Assembly: GCA_964470555.1 (NCBI GenBank)
Contig: CAYYDG010000003.1
Location: forward strand, 62,001-126,000
DNA length: 64,000 nucleotides
Direction of reading: 5' to 3'
From: RBC074 sp964470555
GTDB lineage: Bacteria > Acidobacteriota > Blastocatellia > RBC074
Shown: piece by piece, positions 1 to 7,673 of the stretch
How the letters are laid out: each line of letters starts with the position of its first letter
How positions within the stretch are numbered: position 1 is the stretch's first letter
Position numbers and translations under genes: made by a program
The notes under the pieces: model-generated
What the model was told of the DNA's origin: nothing
The model's database searches: none
Seen by the model: only the letters and a program-made list of their open reading frames with translations

Positions 1-38
1 CCTTTTGCATTCAACTCCAATCAGACTTACGAAACACA

Positions 39-1733
39 ATGGCACAGTTAAAGACTCTCTACGACGCAATCATCGTCGGTTCCGGCGCAGCAGGCGGCAT
101 CGCCGCGCACGTGCTGGTCAACAAAGGTTTGAATGTTCTGCTGTTGGAAATCGGGCCGAAGTGGGATCGCGATACGATCTTTCACACTGAACACAGCCAG
201 CCTTACGACATGCCGTTTCGCGGACTTGGCAAACCCGGCCAATACGATGGGCTGTGGAAAGTTTCGGCCTACACCGAACACCTGTACGTTCATCCTTTCA
301 AAGACCCTTATGGCCGCGCGCCCGGCACTGATTTTCACTGGACGCGCATTCACGCCGTCGGAGGCCGCACCAACACCTGGGCGCGCGTCAGTTTGCGAAT
401 GTCCGAATGGGATATGAAACCGAAATCGCTGCAGGATGGCGCGGGCGAAGACTGGCCGATTTCTTATGAAGACCTGACGCCGTATTACGACAAGGCCGAA
501 GATTTGATGGGCGTGTTCGGCACGCGTGAAGGGTTGGCGGTGATGCCGGATGGAAATTATCACGCGCCGACGCCGCCTCCGCGTTGCGGCGAAGCGCAAT
601 TGGTTCGCGGCGGCAAAAAAATCGGCATTCCGATCATCCCCATTCGCAAAGCCATCATCCTGAAAAACCGTGACAATCGCGCGGCCTGTCATTACTGCGG
701 CAATTGCGATTACGGCTGTTCGACGGGGTCGCGGTTTTCCACGCTCGACGCCATCATTCCCAAACTGATCGGGCGAAAGAATTTCACCTTGCGAACCGGC
801 GCGGCGGTGCATCGCGTGCTGCTCGATTCCAAAACCGGCAAAGCGCGCGGCGTCGAATTCGTGGACACGAAAAACCGGCTGACTTATGAAGCGCGCGCCA
901 AAGTCGTCGTCATCGGCGCAGGAGCCATGGCTTCGACGCGCATTCTGTTGAATTCCAAAACCCGCCATCACGAGCGCGGACTTTCCAATTCCTCCGGCGT
1001 GCTCGGCCATTACCTGATGGACAATTTCAAAGCCGGAATGATCAGCGGTTACGTTCCCGCGATGAAAGGTTCGGAAGTTCTCAGCGATGACGGAACCGGC
1101 GGCGGTCACATTTACGTTCCGCGTCACACCAACATTCCGGGCGGACGCAAGGTTTCTGCGTTGCGCGGTTGGCAATTTCAACCCAACAGCGGTTCTGGCA
1201 TTTTTCCAGGCTACGCCAAACGCTTTGCAGGCTTCGGCGCGGATTTCAAAAAGACCGTCCGCGACGTTGCTCCGGCGCGAATTTCCATGGCTGGATTCGG
1301 CGAATGTTTGCCGTATTTCGACAACTACTGCGAGATTGATCCTTCAGGCTTGAAAGACCGGTATGGCATTCCCCAGCTTCGCTTTCACGCCAAGTGGGGC
1401 GATAACGAATTGAAGATGGCCCAGTTGATTTACGACAACGCTGAAGAATTGCTGCGCGCCGCCGGAGCCGAAATCATTCCTTATACGCGCACCTTGCCGC
1501 CTCCGCCCGGCGATGCCACGCACGAAGTCGGCACGGCGCGCATGGGCGACGATCCGAAAACTTCCGTGCTGAACAAATTCAATCAGGCGCACGAAGTCAA
1601 AAACGTTTTCGTGGTGGATGGCGCGTCGTTTGTTTCCTGCCCGGAAAAGAATTGCACCCTTTCCATCGCAGCAGTTTCGTGGCGCGCCAGCGAATATCTG
1701 GCCGAAGAATTGAAACGCGGAAATCTGGACTGA
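39..1733 (+). CDS. GMC family oxidoreductase (FAD-dependent sugar/alcohol dehydrogenase type)
   Basis: The 564-aa protein is a GMC flavoprotein that probably oxidises an alcohol or sugar hydroxyl. The FAD-binding motif GSGAAGG lies at residues 14-20. The C-terminal GMC signature contains HEVGTARMG and the terminal PEKNCTLSIAA segment, where the active-site His and Asn are expected. Residues 217-227 hold a C-x2-C-x2-C-x3-C cluster, in the region where FAD glucose dehydrogenase catalytic subunits carry an Fe-S cluster; electron transfer to a cytochrome is therefore plausible but inferred. No signal peptide is obvious. The start ATG at 39 sits just before the FAD motif; no clear ribosome binding site is visible. 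A paralogue with the same cysteine cluster lies at 58984-60687. The small subunit and cytochrome partners of such enzymes are not seen next to it, but the upstream side is outside the window. Confidence 0.9.
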   Translation: MAQLKTLYDAIIVGSGAAGGIAAHVLVNKGLNVLLLEIGPKWDRDTIFHTEHSQPYDMPFRGLGKPGQYDGLWKVSAYTEHLYVHPFKDPYGRAPGTDFHWTRIHAVGGRTNTWARVSLRMSEWDMKPKSLQDGAGEDWPISYEDLTPYYDKAEDLMGVFGTREGLAVMPDGNYHAPTPPPRCGEAQLVRGGKKIGIPIIPIRKAIILKNRDNRAACHYCGNCDYGCSTGSRFSTLDAIIPKLIGRKNFTLRTGAAVHRVLLDSKTGKARGVEFVDTKNRLTYEARAKVVVIGAGAMASTRILLNSKTRHHERGLSNSSGVLGHYLMDNFKAGMISGYVPAMKGSEVLSDDGTGGGHIYVPRHTNIPGGRKVSALRGWQFQPNSGSGIFPGYAKRFAGFGADFKKTVRDVAPARISMAGFGECLPYFDNYCEIDPSGLKDRYGIPQLRFHAKWGDNELKMAQLIYDNAEELLRAAGAEIIPYTRTLPPPPGDATHEVGTARMGDDPKTSVLNKFNQAHEVKNVFVVDGASFVSCPEKNCTLSIAAVSWRASEYLAEELKRGNLD

Positions 1734-1817
1734 AAATCAAGAAATCGTCATTTACGAAAATTGATCCAGCGTGCTAGATTGCCTGCCAAACAGTATCAAT
1801 TTTTCAAAGCAATACAC

Positions 1818-2765
1818 ATGGGATTTCCAATAGATCAGTCGGAAACATCGCTGCCCCCGAATGTCGTGGAGCAGCCTGTGCCCGACACCGAACATCAGCG
1901 CGCAGAAGTTTCTGGCGACTCGTTAGAAGATTCGCTCCGGCGATTGCGCTCAAGGCAGTTGATGATGGAAGCCGTTTACGGTTCGGCAGGCGCAGGAATT
2001 TTCCAAGCTCCCGCTTCGCCAAACGACGAAACGGCGAACAGTGACGAACCAGCGCCAGACGAAAAATCGGACGAAAGCGATGATGGATCGGACGAACTGG
2101 AAGCCGTGTTTGCCGACGAAGAATCGCCGGAGCCGGTTTTTGATTTTGAAGCAGCCTTTGACGATCTGCGGCAGGAAATTCGCAGACTGGGGCGCGAACT
2201 TTTCAAAACCAATCGCGCGGCGGAAAGCAATCAGGAGTCATTCGGCGAAGCTCTGACGGAAATTCGCCAGCTTTCAAACATCGTCGCTCAGATTCCAGCT
2301 CAAGCTGCCGACTCTGTCGCCGAAGCCCGATTCGAAGCAAAAGCCTCATTGTGCCGCGATTTGCTGCGATTAGCCGATTCCGCCGAAGCCGGTTTGAACG
2401 CTGCCGATGAATTGGTCGCGCGGTTGGAACAACAGGCTCAGCAACCCGCGACCGGTCTGGTCTTTCGTTTTCAACAAGTGCGGCAGTTGCGCGAATCTCT
2501 GACGGAATCGGCGACAGCTATCAAACAATGGCGCGACGGCCAGCGATTGATGGTCGAACGTGTGCAGGCGATTTTGACCGCCGCGGGCGCTCGTCCGATG
2601 GAAACGCTTGGACGCATTTTCGATCCTTCGTTGCATCGCGCCGTTTCCGCCGAAGCGCGCCGTGACGTTTCGCCCGGAACCGTCGTCGTCGAAGAGTTAA
2701 AAGGGTACACGCTGGAAGGCCGAATACTTCGATATGCAGAGGTCACAGTAGCCAAAGATGAGTAA
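1818..2765 (+). CDS. grpE: GrpE-like nucleotide exchange factor
   Basis: The 315-aa protein is a GrpE-family exchange factor for Hsp70. About the first 125 residues are acidic and low in complexity and are probably disordered. A long helical region follows (about 130-250), then the GrpE C-terminal beta domain with the readable pattern AGARPMETLGRIFDPSLHRAV and PGTVVVEELKGY near residues 250-300. Canonical GrpE is about 190-200 aa, so the acidic N-terminal extension is unusual. I chose ATG 1818 rather than TTG 1761 because nothing supports the extra 19 residues. The stop codon overlaps the start of the Hsp70 gene by 8 bases, which indicates translational coupling. This is probably a paralogue serving the adjacent Hsp70 rather than the housekeeping GrpE. 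Confidence 0.87.
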   Translation: MGFPIDQSETSLPPNVVEQPVPDTEHQRAEVSGDSLEDSLRRLRSRQLMMEAVYGSAGAGIFQAPASPNDETANSDEPAPDEKSDESDDGSDELEAVFADEESPEPVFDFEAAFDDLRQEIRRLGRELFKTNRAAESNQESFGEALTEIRQLSNIVAQIPAQAADSVAEARFEAKASLCRDLLRLADSAEAGLNAADELVARLEQQAQQPATGLVFRFQQVRQLRESLTESATAIKQWRDGQRLMVERVQAILTAAGARPMETLGRIFDPSLHRAVSAEARRDVSPGTVVVEELKGYTLEGRILRYAEVTVAKDE

Positions 2766-4461
2766 AACAATCGGAATAGATTTAGGAACGACGAATTCGC
2801 TGGCCGCCGTGGTTGAAAATGGGCGGGCGCGAATTTTGCAACGCGGCAACGAACGGCTGGTCCCATCGGTTGTGGGGTTGTCTGACGACGGAAACATCAT
2901 TGTCGGACAAAGCGCGTTGAACCAATACGTCATTGCGCCTGAACGAACCGTGCGTTCGATCAAACGTAAGATGGGCACGGACGAAAAAGTCTCGCTCGGC
3001 GACCGCGAGTATTCGCCGGAAGAAATTTCATCGTTCATCCTGCGCCATTTGAAAACAATGGCCGAAGAAGTGTTGGGCCAACCGGTCACCAGCGCAGTCA
3101 TCACCGTCCCGGCTTATTTCAGCGATGTGCAGCGACTGGCCACCAAACGCGCAGGCGAAATGGCCGGGTTGGAAGTTCTGCGCATCATCAATGAGCCGAC
3201 GGCGGCGGCTCTGGCTTACGGATTGGAAAATCAGGCCAATCAATACTTGATGGTTTACGACCTGGGTGGAGGCACATTCGACGTTTCGATCATCGAACAA
3301 ATGGGCGACATTATGGAAGTTCGCGCCAGTCACGGAAACGTCAATCTGGGCGGCGACGATTTCGACGAACGTTTGTTGCAACATCTGTTGTCCGTGCTCT
3401 CGTCGGCTCATCGGCACGATTTCAAATCCGACCGCCGGGCCATGGCGCGGTTATCGCGCGCTGCTGAAGCGGCCAAGATCGCCCTGTCGTCTGCGCCGTA
3501 TGCTCGCGCGGCGGAAGAATTCCTGGCGCGATACGATGGGCAAATCGCTCACCTGGACACAGAAATCGCGCGCGATGAATTCGAAGCGATGATTAACGAT
3601 CTGCTGCATTCAACGCTGGAATCAATTGACCGCGCGTTGACCGACGGCAACTTGAAAGCCGAACAGATCAATCGCGTGCTGCTCGTCGGTGGTTCAACGC
3701 GCATACCTCATGTGGCGGAATTGATAGAAGATCATCTGGGGCTGCAACCTTCGATGGAAATCAATCCCGATGAAGCCGTCGCGCTTGGTGCGGGCGTACA
3801 GGCAGCCATCATCAATGGCGAACCGGTCGAAGCCATGTTGATTGACGTTTCGCCCCACAGTTTGGGAATCGCCGTTGCCGAATTTATGTTCAACAACATA
3901 ATACCCGGCGCGTTTCGTCCGATCATCCGCCGCAATACAACCATTCCGACCACCAAATCCGAACGCTTCTTCACCATTTCGCCGACACAGGACACGGTCA
4001 ACATAGAGGTGTATCAAGGCGAAAGTCCTGTGGCAGCGGAAAACACTCACCTGGGCAGTTTCCTGTTCACGGAAATTCCGCCTGGTCCCGATCCCGAACT
4101 TCCGCGCGAAGTGATAGTCGAATTCAGCTACAACCTGAACGGCATAGTCGAAGTCAGCGCCCGCGATCACAAAGGCGAACGCCGCGAAGCGATCAGTCTC
4201 AATTCCAACGCCAGCCAGCGCGCCGCGTCGGAACCCGAAGTCAAAAAACACTTCAATCCGAAAATTGAACGCGATGTCGCCAATTCACTGGCCGCTGCCG
4301 CTCGGCTCGAACTTAAACTCGATTCCGACGGTCGCGCCAAAGACCTGAATAAGTTGCGTGCCGCACGCCACAAACTGGAACAGGCGCATCAGGGCTTGGA
4401 CGAAGGCAAGCTGATGGAAGCTTTGAACGACCTTGACGATTTGCTTTACGAACTCGAGTAA
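2758..4461 (+). CDS. Hsp70 family protein (short DnaK paralogue)
   Basis: The 567-aa Hsp70 chaperone has all ATPase signatures: IGIDLGTTNS near residue 4, INEPTAAALAYGL near 143, YDLGGGTFDVSI near 166 and LLVGGSTRIPHV near 308. A substrate-binding beta domain occupies roughly residues 380-490. The remaining C-terminal lid is only about 75 residues, shorter than in DnaK (about 610-640 aa), and has no conserved acidic tail. ATP-driven client binding is expected, with the upstream GrpE as exchange factor. It overlaps grpE by 8 bases and is followed by a TPR protein and a J-like protein. The set looks like a dedicated secondary chaperone machine. The housekeeping dnaK-dnaJ locus is expected elsewhere. 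Confidence 0.93.
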   Translation: MSKTIGIDLGTTNSLAAVVENGRARILQRGNERLVPSVVGLSDDGNIIVGQSALNQYVIAPERTVRSIKRKMGTDEKVSLGDREYSPEEISSFILRHLKTMAEEVLGQPVTSAVITVPAYFSDVQRLATKRAGEMAGLEVLRIINEPTAAALAYGLENQANQYLMVYDLGGGTFDVSIIEQMGDIMEVRASHGNVNLGGDDFDERLLQHLLSVLSSAHRHDFKSDRRAMARLSRAAEAAKIALSSAPYARAAEEFLARYDGQIAHLDTEIARDEFEAMINDLLHSTLESIDRALTDGNLKAEQINRVLLVGGSTRIPHVAELIEDHLGLQPSMEINPDEAVALGAGVQAAIINGEPVEAMLIDVSPHSLGIAVAEFMFNNIIPGAFRPIIRRNTTIPTTKSERFFTISPTQDTVNIEVYQGESPVAAENTHLGSFLFTEIPPGPDPELPREVIVEFSYNLNGIVEVSARDHKGERREAISLNSNASQRAASEPEVKKHFNPKIERDVANSLAAAARLELKLDSDGRAKDLNKLRAARHKLEQAHQGLDEGKLMEALNDLDDLLYELE

Positions 4462-4505
4462 TTCCCACAAGGCGATTTTTCTGAATCGTCTTTTTGCTAC
4501 GCCAG

Positions 4506-6863
4506 ATGGCTAACAAGAAAAACAAAACCAAACACGGTCACAAGCACGCGCCGCAGTTTTCACCTTTGGAGTTGCTGAAACAGGCTGAAGAACAGTTGCG
4601 ACAAGGCCAAACCGAACAGGCCTTGCAAATTCTGCGACGCGCCGAAAATGATTTGCGTCCGCGCACCGGCCCCGACGGTAAAAAAGCGCCTTTGCCTTCC
4701 CACCTGATTCCCGCGCAATCGAAATTACCGGGCGTGATGGCAGGCGCGTTGGCGGCGAATTCATTGAAACTGGCCGACCCGCAACAGAAACTCTCGGCTT
4801 TGGAAAACGCCGTCAAATACGCTCCGGCGGAATCTCGTTACCTGCTGGCGCTCGGCGCACAGCAGTTGTTGCTCGGCCAGACCGAAGCGGCTTTCGCCAC
4901 GTTTCAAAAAGCCCATGAAATTTCGCCGGGCGATAAACTGGCGACGCGGGCCATCGCTCTTGGCTTGCTGGCAAACGGGCGCGCGCGCGAAGCGGGCGAT
5001 TTGCTCAAATCGAACCCGACGGAAACGCGCGACGAACCCTGCCGCAGATTGTCCGTCATCAGCGATTGGCTTTCCGGCAGTGAACCGAATTTCAATCAAA
5101 CGCTTTCTCAACCGCTGCTGTCGGGACTGCGCCATCTGGCACAAAACGAAAACGACCAGGCCAAGACAGATTTGGCGACTCTGCCGCCGATTGACCATAA
5201 CCCCACGCGCACCGAAGCCGCGTTGTTGGCGACTCAGTTTTTTTACAGCGGAGTTTCCGGTTTCCAGGCGAACAGTTACCGCGAAGCCCTGGCCGATTGG
5301 CGCGAAGCCAGCCGGTTGACCAAATCGCACAACTTGAAGCTGGGTTGGAACGACAGGTTGATCGTTTATTACCATCGGCTGGCCGAGCGCACATCCGCCG
5401 GCGATTTGCCGCTGGCTGTCGAATGCTGGCAGGAAATTCTGGCCATCGCTCCGGCGGACAAAATTGCCGCCAACAATTTGATGATCGCTCGCCGCGCAAC
5501 CGCTCAACAGGCCTGGCGCGATGGCCGCGCCGAACAGGCCGCGACGATCTGGCACGAACTTCTGCAATTGAAACCGGCGGATGAAAACCTGCTGCAAAGC
5601 GCAGCGCTGGCTTGCGAAAAGCTGAATCGCAAATCCGAAGCGCTCAACCACTGGCGCGCGCTGGCCAGAGTCTGGCGGCAACAACTTAAACAACGCGCCG
5701 GAGAATCCGGGTTCAAAGACAAGCTGGACAACCTGCAAAAACGCATTCTTGAGTTGATGCACGAATCCGGTGTGACGCCCGAACAGGAATTGAATGAATT
5801 GGAAGCGGCATTGCGACTTGACCCCGACGACCAGGCATTGTTGCTGCGATCAGCCGAAGTCCTGCTGGAAATGGGCAAGCCGCAAAAAGCGCTCAAGCAT
5901 CTGAACCACATCGAACAAAAATACGGAGCCACTGCGATTCTGCTGACGCATAAAGCCAATGCGATTGACATATCCGGCAACACCAAATCCGCGCAGCAAA
6001 CCTTCAAGCAGGCGGTTGAAATGGAGCCGGAGAACCGTCTGCCGAAACTGGCGTATCTGAGTTTTTTGGGACGCGAAGCTGATGACGCCTTTGAAGATGA
6101 AAAAACTGATCTGGCGATTGAATTCAGCGAAGAACAGTTGCGAATTGATCCCAACCACGTCACCGCGCTTACCAGGCTTGCGGCGATCAATTTTGAGCTT
6201 GGCCACCAACCTGAAGCAAAACAATTTTTGAAACGCTCCATCGCTATCGCCCCGGACAAGCCGCAGCCTTATGTCATGGCCGGTGGGATATATTGGAAAT
6301 TCGGCCTGAAGAAAGAAGCTAAGGAAGTTTTCGCCAAAGCTTTGAAATTGGATTCCAGCGCCGAATGCCATTTCCAGATTGGGCTGGCGTATTTGATGAG
6401 TTGCGCCCACAAAGAAGCCGCCAAATGTTTTGATCTGGCTGCAAAGACTGCGCCTTTCGAGCTTGTCTTGGAAATGGGACTTGAGATGTTCGAACATGGC
6501 GAAAAGAAAGACGCCCGACGGTTCATGAATCAAGCGAAAAAACTCAACCCGACCGACCCTATGCCATATTTCATCAATGCCATGATCGTCGTCGGTCGCA
6601 ATCCTCTGGAACTGATGCTGGCAAGCGACAAGGATCGGAAAAGCGCACTGGCGGAATTGGCTGAAGCAGAACGATTGATGACGGGTAACAGGGAATTCGA
6701 TTCAATACGGAAAGAGTTGAGCCTGCTCAAACAAGCGCTCGAAACAACGCCTTCCGGTTTGCTGGACGCTTTAGGCAACCTGGGCGGCGGTCTTCCGCCG
6801 TTCCTGCTTGATGATGAGCCGGACTTTTTTCCGCCCGCTCCCAAACGAAAGAAAAAGAGATGA
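4506..6863 (+). CDS. Tetratricopeptide repeat protein of the Hsp70 cluster
   Basis: The 785-aa protein starts with a short Lys/His-rich segment (MANKKNKTKHGHKH) and continues as a series of TPR-like helical pairs. Repeats are easy to see around residues 20-200 and again from about 410 to 700, for example segments ending in LDPDDQALLLRSAEVLLEMG and IDPNHVTALTRLAAINFELG. The C-terminus is Pro- and Lys/Arg-rich. No enzyme domain or signal peptide is visible. TPR proteins beside Hsp70 genes usually act as scaffolds or co-chaperones, and that role is inferred here. I prefer ATG 4506 over TTG 4494. Its stop overlaps the start of the J-like gene by 4 bases (ATGA). Confidence 0.85.
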   Translation: MANKKNKTKHGHKHAPQFSPLELLKQAEEQLRQGQTEQALQILRRAENDLRPRTGPDGKKAPLPSHLIPAQSKLPGVMAGALAANSLKLADPQQKLSALENAVKYAPAESRYLLALGAQQLLLGQTEAAFATFQKAHEISPGDKLATRAIALGLLANGRAREAGDLLKSNPTETRDEPCRRLSVISDWLSGSEPNFNQTLSQPLLSGLRHLAQNENDQAKTDLATLPPIDHNPTRTEAALLATQFFYSGVSGFQANSYREALADWREASRLTKSHNLKLGWNDRLIVYYHRLAERTSAGDLPLAVECWQEILAIAPADKIAANNLMIARRATAQQAWRDGRAEQAATIWHELLQLKPADENLLQSAALACEKLNRKSEALNHWRALARVWRQQLKQRAGESGFKDKLDNLQKRILELMHESGVTPEQELNELEAALRLDPDDQALLLRSAEVLLEMGKPQKALKHLNHIEQKYGATAILLTHKANAIDISGNTKSAQQTFKQAVEMEPENRLPKLAYLSFLGREADDAFEDEKTDLAIEFSEEQLRIDPNHVTALTRLAAINFELGHQPEAKQFLKRSIAIAPDKPQPYVMAGGIYWKFGLKKEAKEVFAKALKLDSSAECHFQIGLAYLMSCAHKEAAKCFDLAAKTAPFELVLEMGLEMFEHGEKKDARRFMNQAKKLNPTDPMPYFINAMIVVGRNPLELMLASDKDRKSALAELAEAERLMTGNREFDSIRKELSLLKQALETTPSGLLDALGNLGGGLPPFLLDDEPDFFPPAPKRKKKR

Positions 6864-7210
6864 ACCTGACTTTCGCCGACAATCCGTACAAAACGCTGGG
6901 CGTCGAACGCAACGCCACAGAAGCCGAAATCAAACAGGCTTACTTCGGGCTGATTCGCCAACATTCGCCTGAACGAGACCCTGAAGGTTTCAAGCAAATT
7001 CGTGCTGCTTACGAAAAACTACGCTCAGGCGGCGACCGCGCGCAAACCGAACTGCTGTTGATTGACGAAAGCTTGATCGAAGTGAAACCGGAACACTTCC
7101 AGCAATTCGATTCCGACCCTGAACCGATCACCGCCGAAATCATTCGCCGCGACTTGCTTGCGCTGGAAGCGTTTATTCTGCTGGAAGACGCCGCTGCTTA
7201 CGCCACGTAA
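6860..7210 (+). CDS. Divergent J-domain protein lacking HPD
   Basis: The 116-aa protein carries an N-terminal J-like domain of about 55 residues: NPYKTLGVERNATEAEIKQA matches helices I-II, and FKQIRAAYEKLR matches helix III. The HPD tripeptide that stimulates Hsp70 ATPase activity is replaced by HSPERD at about residues 34-39. The rest is an acidic, helical tail without zinc-finger or client-binding domains. ATG 6860 overlaps the stop of the TPR gene by 4 bases. The 3' end overlaps the convergent RNase HI gene by 13 bases. It probably docks on or regulates the neighbouring Hsp70 in a non-canonical way. Canonical J activity cannot be assumed because the key Asp of HPD is not in place. Confidence 0.8.
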   Translation: MNLTFADNPYKTLGVERNATEAEIKQAYFGLIRQHSPERDPEGFKQIRAAYEKLRSGGDRAQTELLLIDESLIEVKPEHFQQFDSDPEPITAEIIRRDLLALEAFILLEDAAAYAT

Positions 7211-7671
7211 CCTTCATCTTCGGGAAGGTTGGGTTTGGCCGCCGCCGCCACAGCCAACTGGTCGCAGCGTTCATTTTCCTTGTTGCCGGCGTGACCTCTG
7301 ACCCAGACGAATTCGACCTTGTGCTGTTCGCAGAGCGTCAACAACTGCTCCCACAAATCCGGGTTGACGGCTTTGTCTGTTTTGTTCCGCATCCAACCAT
7401 TCGCTCGCCATTTCGCAGCCCAACCTTTTTCAATCGCGTTGACGACATATTGCGAATCGGTGTGCAGCTTGACCGAGCAGCGTTCTTTCAGCGCGCGCAA
7501 ACCTTCAATCGCGCCGAGCAGTTCCATGCGGTTGTTCGTCGTTTTGCGAAAGCCGCCAGAAAGCTCTTTGCGATGTTCGCCGAATAACAACACCACGCCA
7601 TATCCGCCCGGCCCCGGATTGCCGGAACACGCTCCATCCGTGTAAATCACCACGTGTTTCAGATTGCTCAT
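7198..7671 (-). CDS. rnhA: Ribonuclease HI (catalytically intact)
   Basis: The 157-aa protein is RNase HI, which cuts the RNA strand of RNA-DNA hybrids. The four catalytic acidic residues are all present: D12 in IYTDG, E50 in NNRMELLGAIEG, D72 in LHTDSQYV and D137 in ENERCDQLA; the flexible-loop His is H127 in VRGHAGN. The basic handle segment GWAAKWRANGW is present, as in the E. coli type. It lies only 2 bases downstream of the RecQ gene and is the last gene of a six-gene operon. Its 3' end overlaps the convergent J-domain gene. A second, catalytically dead copy sits on the other side of recQ (9979-10458). Confidence 0.95.
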   Translation of the reverse strand: MSNLKHVVIYTDGACSGNPGPGGYGVVLLFGEHRKELSGGFRKTTNNRMELLGAIEGLRALKERCSVKLHTDSQYVVNAIEKGWAAKWRANGWMRNKTDKAVNPDLWEQLLTLCEQHKVEFVWVRGHAGNKENERCDQLAVAAAAKPNLPEDEGYVA

Positions 7672-7673
7672 AG

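Noticed and set aside
48..1181. 377-aa frame antisense to the first GMC gene
   Set aside because: No family similarity and Arg/His-rich composition typical of antisense shadows of GC-rich genes.
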